A stretch of DNA of 48,934 nucleotides, from positions 1 through 48,934 of the forward strand of contig CALUQG010000014.1 in assembly GCA_944322855.1 (NCBI GenBank). Reading direction: 5' to 3'. The stretch comes from Candidatus Gastranaerophilales bacterium. Lineage in GTDB: Bacteria > Cyanobacteriota > Vampirovibrionia > Gastranaerophilales > Gastranaerophilaceae. Made by a program: the position numbers and the translations under genes. The first letter of the stretch is position 1. Each line of letters starts with the position of its first letter. The notes beneath the pieces are model-generated. The model had not been told where the DNA came from and searched no databases. It saw only the letters and a program-made list of their open reading frames with translations. Shown one piece after another: positions 1-8,648 of the stretch.

Positions 1-342
1 TCATTTTTTAAATATTAGCACAACTGGACATTACCAAAATAATCATTTTATCCGTACACTTCAAAATCGGTGCGTAATCCAGCTATATTAAGAAAAAATC
101 AAACTATCCGTACAGTCCGAAAAAAGTCCATTTCGGCAGTTTGATTTTTTTGGTAAACTTAATTTTCCGACCTGAAAACGCCCTCGCAGAGCGGGCTGTC
201 CAAAATAATCAAAGTATCCGTACAAATAAAACCGGTCGTTAAATTACAACAGCAATTTCGCCCCAAAACCCTTATCTCAAATGTCCTGTTAAACTATATA
301 CAACACCCACGTTTTTCGAGGGTTTGGCAAAAATTAGAGAAA
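1..342. other. Non-coding region left of tRNA-Ser
   Basis: I see no credible gene here. The stretch is AT-rich and is dominated by four copies of a 25-bp repeat (34-58, 90-114 and 200-224 direct; about 130-154 inverted), listed separately. From 225 to 342 I see nothing definite apart from the 3' flank of the tRNA. The left edge of the window cuts the region, so any neighbouring element cannot be judged. Confidence 0.6.
34..224. repeat. Array of 25-bp repeats, three direct and one inverted
   Basis: Copies at 34-58 and 200-224 agree at 22 of 25 positions (pattern ccaaaataatcannntatc followed by cgtaca). The copy at 90-114 agrees with 200-224 at about 20 of 25. An inverted copy has its conserved half at 139-154. 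The arms 93-105 and 139-151 form a perfect 13-bp inverted repeat. The ends of the direct copies fall at 58, 114 and 224, so the spacings are 56 and 110 bp, about one and two units. Read on the minus strand each direct copy begins TGTACGGATA. Repeated transposase-binding sites of this size behind a TGT...ACA end are typical of Tn7-like and Tn402-like elements, but no transposase is visible in the window. Confidence 0.7.
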
Positions 343-430
<88 letters not shown>

Positions 431-478
431 ATCACAAATATATTTTATACCAAATCCAAAAAATAACAAAAATGAAAA

Positions 479-829
479 TTATTTCTTTTTCGCTACACCC
501 GGAGCATCTTTAATGATAAAAGGACGGACAAATGCATATGTACCGTACAAAGATGTTATTAAGCCTGCAAGTGACAATGTCAGAGATGTTTTTTTCATTT
601 TTTGAGAGAGAAGAGAGCCAATTGTTATAAGCGTTGTTCCGGTCATAATCCCGAGATAGCCTTTAAAGATTGTGCGTGGAACAACAATTGTATCATTCAT
701 ATCTGCAGAATTTTTTGCTGCAGTATAAAATTTTTCCAAAAATTTTTCTTTTTTATTTTTAAGATTTTTTTCTGTATTGTCTGGAGATGAGGTTTGTTTA
801 AAAGATGGTGTGACGGCAATTATTTTCAT
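479..829 (-). CDS. Small membrane protein of unknown function
   Basis: A 116-residue protein that I do not recognise. The N-terminal 45 residues are polar and contain the motif SFKQ at 9-12. Residues about 55-77 and 83-102 are hydrophobic and probably form two membrane spans. The tail is lysine-rich (VAKKK). The ATG at 829 is preceded on the minus strand by AAAAAAGGATATGCT, a plausible ribosome binding site. It lies between tRNA-Ser and the MCE gene, both on the same strand, with no obvious shared role. It may be a lineage-specific inner-membrane protein; function cannot be given. Confidence 0.75.
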   Translation of the reverse strand: MKIIAVTPSFKQTSSPDNTEKNLKNKKEKFLEKFYTAAKNSADMNDTIVVPRTIFKGYLGIMTGTTLITIGSLLSQKMKKTSLTLSLAGLITSLYGTYAFVRPFIIKDAPGVAKKK

Positions 830-888
830 AGCATATCCTTTTTTCTAATACCAGAATTTTATAATAAAAATTTTCTTGTGCAAATAAG

Positions 889-1752
889 TTATTCGTTGAT
901 AACCTGTCCGAAAAGGAGTCTCAGTCCGCCGAATTTTTTTTGCAGAGTTTTTCTTATACCACAAGAAATTGCATTTGCATTAGCGGCCAATCCTTGCACA
1001 TGGCACATTGTTGTTTCTACAGACGGCATAACTCCTCCATTTACATCTGTAGTTGTTCCTGCGAGGTTTGAGCTCATTGTTTCAAGATTTTTAGTTGATT
1101 GTTCAAGATTGTTTATTGTATTTTCAAGATGTTTTTCCTGTATCGAAGTATTGAATTTTTTTGTTACATTGTCAAGGTTTTGAGTTGTTTTTGATAGATT
1201 ACCGGTTGTTGTATAGAGATTTTTTTGATTTTCTTTCAATATTTCATTGACTGATTCAAAAACAAGATTTAGTCCTTCCAGTGCATTACTCAAGTTTTCT
1301 GAACTTTTGGCAAGATTGTATTTTATTTCTTCTAAATCATCCGGATTTTGGTTTGACATGAATGTATCAACATCAACAGTTGCTTTTCCTTGTATTTCTG
1401 AACCGTTTGAAAGCATTATTTTTGATGGATTTTGGGGATAAACCAGTTCCAAAAAATCGTGTTCTTTATCTTTGTGTTTTTCTTTTTTCAACAAAACAGT
1501 TGTGTTGTCAGGAAGTAAAAGATTTTTTGGATACAAAACTATTTTTATAAGAGTATGATTAAAATCATCACTATGTCTTAATTCATGGGCTTTCCCGATA
1601 ACAAGTCCTTTGTAATAAACTGGGAGTTTTTCATGTATAGGGCGTAATTCTTTAAATTTTGCCGTAATATACGTAAATGTAGTTAATTTGTAAATGTAAA
1701 ACCCAAGTCCTGCCAGTATTATTAGGGCAGTAATGTATAATATTTTTTTCAT
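889..1752 (-). CDS. MCE/MlaD-family lipid transport protein
   Basis: A 287-residue protein with one N-terminal membrane anchor (residues 4-23), then an MCE domain at about 27-120 (VYYKGLVIGKAHEL and the following beta-rich part). The rest is a helical region rich in Asn, Ser, Thr and Leu with heptad-like repeats (about 140-245). This is the MlaD/TGD2 architecture: the anchor sits in the inner membrane and the MCE ring faces the periplasm, moving phospholipid between envelope layers with an MlaE/MlaF ABC transporter. No mlaE or mlaF gene is next to it here. The C-terminus has two cysteines (MCHVQ, ISCGI) and an amphipathic end. Family assignment is firm; the substrate is inferred. Confidence 0.85.
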   Translation of the reverse strand: MKKILYITALIILAGLGFYIYKLTTFTYITAKFKELRPIHEKLPVYYKGLVIGKAHELRHSDDFNHTLIKIVLYPKNLLLPDNTTVLLKKEKHKDKEHDFLELVYPQNPSKIMLSNGSEIQGKATVDVDTFMSNQNPDDLEEIKYNLAKSSENLSNALEGLNLVFESVNEILKENQKNLYTTTGNLSKTTQNLDNVTKKFNTSIQEKHLENTINNLEQSTKNLETMSSNLAGTTTDVNGGVMPSVETTMCHVQGLAANANAISCGIRKTLQKKFGGLRLLFGQVINE

Positions 1753-1826
1753 AAATCAAATAATAGAACTCATTTGAAAAAGAAAAAATTCATCACCCGG
1801 TTAAGAAAGATGTCTATATTTACAGA

Positions 1827-2189
1827 TTAACTTTTAGTTCTGTTCAAAGCTTTTTGAAAAGCTTCTTCCATAAATTTTACGGGATTTTTTAAACCTAATT
1901 TTGCTAATAAATTATTTCTGCCAATTGCATACGTAATTGAATATTTTTTTTCGTGTTTTATTACATTTGCAAGCAAATTTTCGTCTGCAAGTTCTGAAAC
2001 ATAAACATCAAAATCGGAATTTATAACTTTGCGTATAAATTTATCGTATTGTTGAAGCATTTTTGTACGAAGTAGTCCGGGAACTCTGCTAAACCTTTTA
2101 TTAATAATTTCTTGTGCCCCATGTGTTATAATCAATTTTCTGCCAAAAGACTGCTGTGTGGTTTGGTAATTCGAATGTATTCTTGTCAT
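1827..2189 (-). CDS. Unknown small soluble protein
   Basis: A 120-residue protein with no signal peptide or membrane span, and basic overall. The N-terminus (MTRIHSNYQTTQQSFGRK) carries the short SFGRK motif seen in variant form in other unknown proteins of the window. The remainder looks like a compact alpha/beta domain (residues 20-118). The minus-strand sequence before its ATG has AAAAAGAGAG at about the right distance for ribosome binding. It lies 74 bp upstream of the MCE gene on the same strand and is divergent from the HELGH gene at 2381. I do not recognise the family. Confidence 0.7.
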   Translation of the reverse strand: MTRIHSNYQTTQQSFGRKLIITHGAQEIINKRFSRVPGLLRTKMLQQYDKFIRKVINSDFDVYVSELADENLLANVIKHEKKYSITYAIGRNNLLAKLGLKNPVKFMEEAFQKALNRTKS

Positions 2190-2380
2190 AACTTTAATCT
2201 CTCTTTTTTACAGATGTACAGTATAAATCAACAAAAAGTATTTTTTGTTCAGTACATTCATACAATTTAATAATTTTTTACAATATTTCTCCAATTTGTT
2301 GTTAGAGAATATTAGATGGCAAAAATTCTTATGTTTGCATTTTATAGCAACATAACAAAATACAAGAAATTAAACATAAA

Positions 2381-3895
2381 ATGTTGATAACACCTGAAAA
2401 TCTAAAAACAGTTGTAATAAGTCCTTCAAAAAATAATCCGGTAAACACAAACTCAATCAACACTGCATCCCAAAAGAATATTGCCGGTTTAAAACAAGAT
2501 ACTGTTGAAATTAGTAATCAAAATAATAAAACTAATTTCCAAAAGAATAAAAAGACAATCATAGCAGCTGTTTTAACAGCTATTGGATCAATTGCTGCAG
2601 GATACACAGTTGCACAACGATATGATTATTACAAATTTATGTGGAAGTTAAACGAGCATACTCTTTCCACAGACAAAAATTTGATTAAAGAATCCCTTGA
2701 TATGTATAAATCTTTAATCCAGAATTATAACTTAAAAAACGGAAGAATTTATAAAGAATATATAGACTTTGAACCGGCAAAGACTGTGGAAGAAGCCCAA
2801 AAGTTTGCCAGAAAATTTTTTAATATAAAAAACTTCAATATAGACAATCTGGAAATAGCAAACTGGGTAAATGAAACTTTTGTAAAATTTAATAATAAAT
2901 TCAAGGGGCAAAGACTTTTGCCTGCCAATATTGAATACAAAAATTCTCTTGGGAAAGATGAAACCGTTGCAACAATGTCCACTAATCTGTTTGATTTATC
3001 AAATTCTACACTATATCTTTCAAAAAAATATTATCAAAAAGCAGATTACTATCTTGAGCTTTTAAATTATGGAAAACTACAAGGAAGAATGAACAAAGGA
3101 TTTTATGAAAAAACGGTTGATGAATTTCCTTATATCCCCATAAGCCTGGAAAAATATCTGGATTTTGTAAAAAGATATAAAGAAATTATGAAAAACCCAA
3201 ACAAATATACAGCTCCGCAAAAAATAGCAATGTTTAATGAATATATATCTGTTGAAAAACAGATGACATACCTGAAAGAAAAAGAAAATATCAAGGAATA
3301 TATTACTTATTTGAAAAACAAAAATTTGCAATTTTCTGAAAAAATATCAGAAAAAATAAACAATTTCGATACCCTGTCACAAAATGAGGCTTTGGAACTT
3401 CTCACTGATATAGTAAAAGAAAACAATTTAAAAGTAGCATACGGATTAAGACCAAGAAAAGAAACTTCAGATATTTTTCATGAACTCGGACATCTGGCAT
3501 TTAAAGAAAAATTCTTAAGCGACAGACAATCTGTATTTGAACAAAATATACATATATTAGAACAAGCACTTCAAGAGGTTCAAAACAAATTAGATTTATA
3601 TAGAAGAAAGAATATCGTAAAACGTTTCTTTTTATTAAAAAAGCTACCCAAAGTTCCGAAGTATCCGAAAACCAATGACCTGAATTTAGATTTGCCTGAG
3701 GAATTAGGTAAAGAAGAAAAAATGATTGCCGGTTTCATATCCAATTATGCAATGACATCACCTTCAGAATTCATAGCAGAAACATTTTCTGCATTATGCG
3801 AACGTCCGATAGAAGAGTTTTCTGATGATATTATAAACCTGTACAAAAAATACAAAGGACCAATGCTGGAATTTTTTGAAAATAATACCATTTAA
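2381..3895 (+). CDS. Membrane-anchored HELGH zinc metallopeptidase-like protein
   Basis: A 504-residue protein. Residues 1-55 are Asn/Ser/Thr-rich and disordered-looking, with the motif NFQK at 52-55. A membrane span follows at about 58-78, then a large helical body. HELGH lies at 367-371 and is followed by a second conserved block, SPSEFIAETFSAL (E463 and E467), and the ending YKKYKGPML. HExxH plus a distal EFxAE glutamate is the gluzincin zinc-site layout, as in anthrax lethal factor-type domains. The gene at 33767 shares the same zinc motif, the SPxEFxAE block and the YKGPxL ending, so the two are paralogues. Whether it is an active peptidase and what it cuts are unknown. It converges on the epimerase gene with an 8-bp gap. 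Confidence 0.75.
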   Translation: MLITPENLKTVVISPSKNNPVNTNSINTASQKNIAGLKQDTVEISNQNNKTNFQKNKKTIIAAVLTAIGSIAAGYTVAQRYDYYKFMWKLNEHTLSTDKNLIKESLDMYKSLIQNYNLKNGRIYKEYIDFEPAKTVEEAQKFARKFFNIKNFNIDNLEIANWVNETFVKFNNKFKGQRLLPANIEYKNSLGKDETVATMSTNLFDLSNSTLYLSKKYYQKADYYLELLNYGKLQGRMNKGFYEKTVDEFPYIPISLEKYLDFVKRYKEIMKNPNKYTAPQKIAMFNEYISVEKQMTYLKEKENIKEYITYLKNKNLQFSEKISEKINNFDTLSQNEALELLTDIVKENNLKVAYGLRPRKETSDIFHELGHLAFKEKFLSDRQSVFEQNIHILEQALQEVQNKLDLYRRKNIVKRFFLLKKLPKVPKYPKTNDLNLDLPEELGKEEKMIAGFISNYAMTSPSEFIAETFSALCERPIEEFSDDIINLYKKYKGPMLEFFENNTI

Positions 3896-3903
3896 TAAAA
3901 ATA

Positions 3904-4764
3904 TCATTTATCATACAGATGACTATTGCATAAATATTTATAAAGTTCTTTTAGTCCGTTTTCTATAGGAGTAAATTTGAAATCAGGTATTTCTTTTAGC
4001 AAAAGAGTATTGTCACCCGTGTATTCATAATTTAACCCGTCTTTTAAAAAGCTTATTTTCGCATCATATCCGCTTATTTTGTTAACGGTTTTAGCTATTT
4101 CAAACAAAGAAACTCTTTCTGTCGGTGTGACATTTATTACCCTATTATCTGATGGGAAATTATTCATAAAAAACTCAACGATTTTGCAAAGGTCATTAAT
4201 ATATAAATAATCAAAAAAAGCATTTTGATTGATAATCACAGGTTCATTTTTCAAATTTTGCTGAATTACATAAGTCGGAAATCTTGATTTATTTTCATAT
4301 TTTCCAAAACAAGCAAATATATTCAAACACAACACGTCATTTCTTGATAGAGCCAGTTTTGCTATTTTCATTTTTGATATCCCGTAGCCGTCCTTTGGAA
4401 TATAATCACCTATTTGAAATTCTTTAACTTTGTGCAGATTTCTGTTTTTAGCGTAAGCCGCACCCGAGCCAAAGAGTATTGTTTTAACATTATCTTTCTT
4501 TACCTTTAAAAGATTATCAATCATTGTCAGATTGTCTTTTTCACATGATACAGGATCCGGACAGTTTCTATTCCCTCCTACAGATGCGCAATGAATAATA
4601 AAATCTATTCTATTTATTTCAAAAAAATTCTGCACCTCATTAAAATCAGTTAAATCAATCTCATCACGTAATGGACAAAAAAGAGTATATTTCTTTTGAA
4701 GATGTTCTTTTAAATTTTTTCCGATAAATCCACCGGAACCTGTAATTAATATATTTTCTAACAT
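3904..4764 (-). CDS. NAD-dependent sugar-nucleotide epimerase/dehydratase (extended SDR)
   Basis: A 286-residue Rossmann protein with the nucleotide-binding motif GSGGFIG at about 8-14, an acidic/aspartate segment (DEIDLTD), a serine region (FGSGAAY) and the catalytic YGISK (YxxxK). This is the extended short-chain dehydrogenase fold of GDP-fucose synthase, UDP-glucose epimerase and related enzymes that make activated sugars for surface glycans. The C-terminal substrate-binding part (FTPIENGLKELYKYL) is typical. The exact sugar cannot be told from sequence. It stands alone here, divergent from hydG with 145 bp between them. Confidence 0.85.
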   Translation of the reverse strand: MLENILITGSGGFIGKNLKEHLQKKYTLFCPLRDEIDLTDFNEVQNFFEINRIDFIIHCASVGGNRNCPDPVSCEKDNLTMIDNLLKVKKDNVKTILFGSGAAYAKNRNLHKVKEFQIGDYIPKDGYGISKMKIAKLALSRNDVLCLNIFACFGKYENKSRFPTYVIQQNLKNEPVIINQNAFFDYLYINDLCKIVEFFMNNFPSDNRVINVTPTERVSLFEIAKTVNKISGYDAKISFLKDGLNYEYTGDNTLLLKEIPDFKFTPIENGLKELYKYLCNSHLYDK

Positions 4765-4874
4765 AAAATTATGATAACAGGAGAAAGTTGTTTTAGCTTT
4801 TTATTTCAATTTTTTTACATACTAACTTTATATGTTTTCTTCATAAAAATATTTTTCTTTGCTTTTTATCTGCG

Positions 4875-4898
4875 TGATATAATAATTACAAGAGGGGG
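4875..4898 (+). promoter_or_regulatory. Extended -10 promoter and RBS for hydG
   Basis: TGATATAAT at 4875-4883 is an extended -10 element (TG, one base, TATAAT). It is followed by the purine-rich AGAGGGGG at 4891-4898 and the start codon at 4910. The -35 region is poor (TTCTTT at 4855-4860), which is common with extended -10 promoters. Confidence 0.5.
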
Positions 4899-4909
4899 AA
4901 TATGGTATT

Positions 4910-6331
4910 ATGTACAATCCTAAATCACATAAGGCAGAAGAATTTATCTGCCATGAGGAAATTCTGGATACTTTAGAATATGCTGAAAAGAACAAAAATA
5001 ATTTGGAAGTTATAGACCAAATTCTGGAAAAAGCCAGACTAAAGAAAGGCCTTTCTCATAGAGAAGCTGCTGTTTTGCTGGATTGCGAAATAGAAGAAAA
5101 AAACAAAGAAATTTTTGATCTTGCAATGGAAATCAAACAGGACTACTATGGAAACAGAATAGTTTTATTTGCGCCTTTATATCTTTCAAATTATTGTGTT
5201 AACGGTTGTGTATACTGTCCCTACCATCATCAAAACAAACACATTCCAAGAAGAAAACTAACTCAGGAAGAAATTCGTAACGAAGTAATTGCCCTTCAAG
5301 ACATGGGGCACAAAAGACTCGCTATAGAATCAGGTGAAGATCCTGTAAACAATCCTATTGAATACATATTAGAATCATTAAACACTATTTATTCAGTAAA
5401 GCATAAAAATGGTGCAATCCGACGTGTTAATGTAAACATTGCAGCGACAAGCGTAGAAAATTACAAAAAACTTCACGAAGCCGGAATTGGTACATACGTA
5501 CTGTTTCAAGAAACTTATAACAAAGAAACTTATGAAAGACTTCATCCCACAGGGCCAAAACACAATTATGCCTATCATACGGAAGCTATGGACAGAGCAA
5601 TGGAAGCCGGTATTGATGACGTAAGTCTCGGTGTATTGTTCGGACTGGAGTTATACAGGTATGAGTTTACAGCTCTGATGATGCATGCAGAACACTTAGA
5701 AGCCGCATTCGGCATCGGGCCTCACGCAATAAGCGTTCCTCGTATCAAAAAAGCTGATGATATTGATCCGTCTGCTTTTGACAACGGTATAGATGATAAT
5801 ACATTTGCCAAAATTGTAGCTTGTATACGTATTGCAACACCGTATACAGGCATGATTATTTCAACAAGAGAATCTCAAGAATGTAGAGAAAGACTTTTGA
5901 AACTCGGTATCTCTCAAATGTCAGGAGGCTCAAAAACAAGCGTAGGCGGATATTTTAATCCAATGCCTGATACGGAGGACTCTTCCCAATTTGATATTTC
6001 TGACAGAAGGCCTCTTGATGAAGTAATAAAATGGCTTATGGAATTAGGATACCTGCCAAGCTTTTGTACTGCCTGCTATCGTGCAGGGAGAACCGGCGAA
6101 AGATTTATGGAAGTTTGCAAACAACAGCAGATTCATAACTTCTGCCACCCTAACGCAATCATAACGTTGAAAGAATATCTAGAAGATTACGCATCTGAGG
6201 AAACGAAAAAGCTTGGAGAAAAATTTATAGAACATGAGATGCAAATTCTCGAAAGTCCTGAAAATATTCGAACTGCTACAGCCGCAGATTTGAAAAAAAT
6301 TGAGGCCGGTGAAAGAGATTTTAGATTTTAA
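4910..6331 (+). CDS. hydG: [FeFe]-hydrogenase maturase HydG (radical SAM tyrosine lyase)
   Basis: A 473-residue radical SAM enzyme. It cleaves tyrosine to p-cresol and makes the CO and CN- ligands for the hydrogenase H-cluster. The SAM cluster motif CX3CX2C is at C96, C100 and C103. The HydG-specific C-terminal motif CX2CX22C is complete at C386, C389 and C412, which separates it from the thiamine enzyme ThiH. The ThiH-like TIM-barrel blocks (FAPLYLSNYC, GTYVLFQETY, PRIKKADD) are present. ATG 4910 is fixed by AGAGGGGG upstream. hydE, hydF and the hydrogenase itself are not in this window, so the maturation genes are dispersed. This implies anaerobic H2 metabolism. Confidence 0.95.
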   Translation: MYNPKSHKAEEFICHEEILDTLEYAEKNKNNLEVIDQILEKARLKKGLSHREAAVLLDCEIEEKNKEIFDLAMEIKQDYYGNRIVLFAPLYLSNYCVNGCVYCPYHHQNKHIPRRKLTQEEIRNEVIALQDMGHKRLAIESGEDPVNNPIEYILESLNTIYSVKHKNGAIRRVNVNIAATSVENYKKLHEAGIGTYVLFQETYNKETYERLHPTGPKHNYAYHTEAMDRAMEAGIDDVSLGVLFGLELYRYEFTALMMHAEHLEAAFGIGPHAISVPRIKKADDIDPSAFDNGIDDNTFAKIVACIRIATPYTGMIISTRESQECRERLLKLGISQMSGGSKTSVGGYFNPMPDTEDSSQFDISDRRPLDEVIKWLMELGYLPSFCTACYRAGRTGERFMEVCKQQQIHNFCHPNAIITLKEYLEDYASEETKKLGEKFIEHEMQILESPENIRTATAADLKKIEAGERDFRF

Positions 6332-6337
6332 AACTAA

Positions 6338-6368
6338 AAACCCCTCAATTTTTAGTTGAGGGATTTTT
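6338..6368. terminator. Bidirectional terminator between hydG and the secreted unknown
   Basis: A 7-bp perfect stem (ccctcaa 6342-6348 with ttgaggg 6356-6362) has A residues before it and T residues after it, so it can end transcription from both convergent genes. Confidence 0.8.
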
Positions 6369-6370
6369 AT

Positions 6371-7069
6371 TTAGAAACTATTTCTTACTTTTATTTTCAG
6401 TATCGGAAACATTTTGTCTCTTGAACCAAAATGAGAATATATTATCCTTTGCGGTTTTAGTTTTGATTTTTCAATCTCAAACATTCCATGAATGAGCTGA
6501 TAAGTTTTTATTTCTTCAAATTGGTATTTGTAGAAATCTGTATTCGTATCATTTACGAGCATAAAGGTTTTGGGTTTAAACCATTTTTTCTTTAGTTCAA
6601 TTTTGTTATTTTTAAATTTTGAAATTTGCACAATTTGAACATCAGGAAAATATGGTTTTATTTCAGGAATTGTAAGCTCTTTTCCTGTAATTTTTTCACC
6701 GTCAAAATCCAGTCTGTAAAATTTTAAATTATGAGCATTGTACCCTATAAGACTTGTTCCGTCTAAAAATTCGTAAGTAGTTCCGCTGCCGGCATCATAC
6801 TGTTTCTGGTTATTTTCATATACGCTGTATCCGCCGGAACCTTTTGTTACATATTTAGTAAAAATTATTTCGTCATTATTAATTTCATTTAGGGGTGTTT
6901 GTACTGTTTCATTTTTTGCACCTTGAACTTTAGTCCATTCCTTTGTTTTTATGTTGTATTTCAAAGACTGAGTGTCCTTCACATCATTAGTTACTGGTTT
7001 TGTATAATTATAAGCAAATGCAGTATTTGTAAATAATAAAATAACTAATGCTGCAATAAATTTTTTCAT
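6371..7069 (-). CDS. Secreted protein of unknown function
   Basis: A 232-residue protein with a clear signal peptide (MKKFIAALVILLFTNTAFAY; cleavage expected after AFA at about residue 19). The mature part is beta-rich with many Lys, Tyr, Asn and Asp residues and no cysteine, suggesting a periplasmic or outer-membrane-associated beta protein. I do not recognise the family. It ends at the shared terminator with hydG and is transcribed towards it. The next gene upstream on the same strand (the OmpH-like gene) is separated by its own terminator at 7110-7148, so this gene probably has its own promoter. Confidence 0.75.
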   Translation of the reverse strand: MKKFIAALVILLFTNTAFAYNYTKPVTNDVKDTQSLKYNIKTKEWTKVQGAKNETVQTPLNEINNDEIIFTKYVTKGSGGYSVYENNQKQYDAGSGTTYEFLDGTSLIGYNAHNLKFYRLDFDGEKITGKELTIPEIKPYFPDVQIVQISKFKNNKIELKKKWFKPKTFMLVNDTNTDFYKYQFEEIKTYQLIHGMFEIEKSKLKPQRIIYSHFGSRDKMFPILKIKVRNSF

Positions 7070-7109
7070 AAACTATCTCCAAAATATAATTTTTATATAT
7101 TATACATTA

Positions 7110-7148
7110 CAAAAAGAGACCCTGTAAATAGTACAGAATCTCTTTTTG
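7110..7148 (-). terminator. Terminator of the OmpH-like gene
   Basis: The arms caaaaagaga (7110-7119) and tctctttttg (7139-7148) pair perfectly, with a further inner pairing ctgta/tacag (7122-7126 with 7132-7136). On the minus strand the arm ends in a T run, as expected 20 bp after the stop codon of the OmpH-like gene. Confidence 0.75.
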
Positions 7149-7167
7149 ATTAAATTTAAAGCAGTTA

Positions 7168-7629
7168 TTATTTTACAGCTTTTGCAATTTCTGATGTAAT
7201 ATCGCTGCCGCCATAGAGAACTACGCCTTTAGCAAGAACAATGTCATAGTTTGCAGCTTTAGCTTTTTGAGCAATTATACCGGAAATATTTTTGTCAATT
7301 GCAGCCAATTTTGAAGCGTAATCTTTTTGAATAGCATTTCTCTTAGCATTGAGTTCTTTGTTGTATTTTTGTTCAAGAGTCTTTTTCTTTGCTGCATTTG
7401 GTTCTTTTGCAACAGTTTCTCTTGCTGTTTTTACAAAATTAGCAAGATCTTTAATTTTTGCTTCTCTGTCAGCTTTGAGTGATTTAACCTGAGCAGAAGA
7501 TGCAACTACTTTTTGTACATCAACAACAGCGATTTTTGAAGGAACATTTGAAACAGCGAAATTGTTAACAGACATACCTATTACAAATGCACCAAGAGTC
7601 AAAGCCAAATACTTAACACCATTTTTCAT
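7168..7629 (-). CDS. OmpH/Skp-like periplasmic chaperone
   Basis: A 153-residue protein with an N-terminal signal or anchor (YLALTLGAFVIGMSVNNFA), the conserved start of the mature domain KIAVVDVQKVVASSAQVK, a long charged coiled-coil stretch (about 60-115) and a conserved end around AANYDIVLAKGVVLYGGSDIT. This is the Skp/OmpH family, which binds unfolded outer-membrane proteins in the periplasm. I chose ATG 7629 over an in-frame ATG 24 bp upstream because AAAGGAG sits just before 7629. It is a single-gene unit with its own promoter and terminator, and is divergent from the flagellar operon. Confidence 0.88.
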   Translation of the reverse strand: MKNGVKYLALTLGAFVIGMSVNNFAVSNVPSKIAVVDVQKVVASSAQVKSLKADREAKIKDLANFVKTARETVAKEPNAAKKKTLEQKYNKELNAKRNAIQKDYASKLAAIDKNISGIIAQKAKAANYDIVLAKGVVLYGGSDITSEIAKAVK

Positions 7630-7658
7630 ATATAAATCTCCTTTACTTATCAATTTAT

Positions 7659-7686
7659 ATTGTATAAAAAAAACAAATTATTACAA
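7659..7686 (-). promoter_or_regulatory. Sigma-70-type promoter of the OmpH-like gene
   Basis: On the minus strand TTGTAA (7681-7686) and TACAAT (7659-7664) are separated by 16 bp, and lie 30 bp before the start codon at 7629. Confidence 0.55.
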
Positions 7687-7730
7687 GGATATTAATGATT
7701 ATTACATTACAGGAAAAGGTTAAGTCAAAA

Positions 7731-7748
7731 ATACATCAAATGATGTAT
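7731..7748. promoter_or_regulatory. 18-bp palindrome upstream of the flagellar operon
   Basis: atacatca-aa-tgatgtat is a perfect inverted repeat, about 95 bp before motA and 45 bp from the divergent OmpH promoter. It could be an operator for either unit; no regulator is known. Confidence 0.35.
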
Positions 7749-7841
7749 ATTCTAATGTACTAAAATATGAAATCATAATAGTAGAAAAGAATTGGGGATA
7801 ATATATTCTATTGCGAATATAAAAATTGAGAGAGGTAAATT

Positions 7842-8648
7842 TTGAATTTTTCGGCAATAATTGCACTCGTCGCAGCAGTAATATTAATAGTGGCTTCGCA
7901 TGGAGCAGATGGAGAGTCAATGGTTTCTTTGCTCCAGCCATCAGCAATTATGATTGTACTGGGCGGCACATTTTGCGCAGCTATTGTTAACTTTAAGCCA
8001 TCAACACTTATTACGGCGATAAAAGCCTCTGCAGAGGTTTTTACGGACAAACAACCCTCACATAAAGTTATAGATGAAATTATTTATCTTGCACATCAAG
8101 CAAGAATGAAAGGGCTTTTTTCCTTGAATGCTATGGTTGATAATATACAGGATCCGTTTTTAAAAAGAGGAGTGCAGCTTTCTATAGATTTTAACAATCC
8201 TCAAATGATTTACGATATTTTGAAAGCTGAAATATCATATGACGAGGAAGAAGAACTTATAAATTCAAGGGTTTTTGAGGCTCTTGGCGGATATGCCCCG
8301 ACCTTTGGAATTGTCGGTGCTGTTTTTGGTTTGATACAAATCATGGGTTATATTGAACAGCCTGATATTCTTGCCCAGGGGATTGCGGTTGCATTTGTAT
8401 CAACACTGTATGGTGTCGGATTTGCAAACCTTTTATTTCTTCCTGTTGCAGGAAAACTAAAAATGAACCTGAGAGAAAAAATACTTCTAAAAGAAGTTGT
8501 CTTGCAAGGTATAGTCTCTATCCAAATGGAAGAATCTCCGATGGTTATAGAAGAAAAACTTGTTGCATATTTAAAATACCATAACAGAAATCATTCTATT
8601 GAACAGCACGGCAAGAAAGACAGAACCGGAATTTTTGGAACGAGATAA
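7842..8648 (+). CDS. motA: Flagellar motor stator protein MotA
   Basis: A 268-residue inner-membrane protein of the MotA/TolQ/ExbB family. Together with MotB it forms the ion channel whose flow turns the flagellar rotor. Four membrane spans are visible (about 2-19, 30-50, 150-172, 182-204). The third contains the conserved ALGGYAPTFGIVGAVFGLI segment with the motif proline. The cytoplasmic loop between spans 2 and 3 carries the charged residues that contact FliG. The start is TTG at 7842, supported by GAGAGAGG just upstream and by a hydrophobic N-terminus immediately after it. It is the first gene of motA-motB-fliL-fliM-fliN, and its stop overlaps motB by one base (TAATG). Confidence 0.95.
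   Translation: MNFSAIIALVAAVILIVASHGADGESMVSLLQPSAIMIVLGGTFCAAIVNFKPSTLITAIKASAEVFTDKQPSHKVIDEIIYLAHQARMKGLFSLNAMVDNIQDPFLKRGVQLSIDFNNPQMIYDILKAEISYDEEEELINSRVFEALGGYAPTFGIVGAVFGLIQIMGYIEQPDILAQGIAVAFVSTLYGVGFANLLFLPVAGKLKMNLREKILLKEVVLQGIVSIQMEESPMVIEEKLVAYLKYHNRNHSIEQHGKKDRTGIFGTR

Noticed and set aside
1-342. Integrase-type attachment site duplicating the tRNA-Ser 3' end
   Set aside because: No second copy of the tRNA 3' end is present in the flanking sequence and no integrase gene is seen.
7785-7830. Possible sigma-54 promoter before motA (TTGGGG ... TTGCG)
   Set aside because: The GG and GC elements are 15-17 bases apart instead of the required 10.
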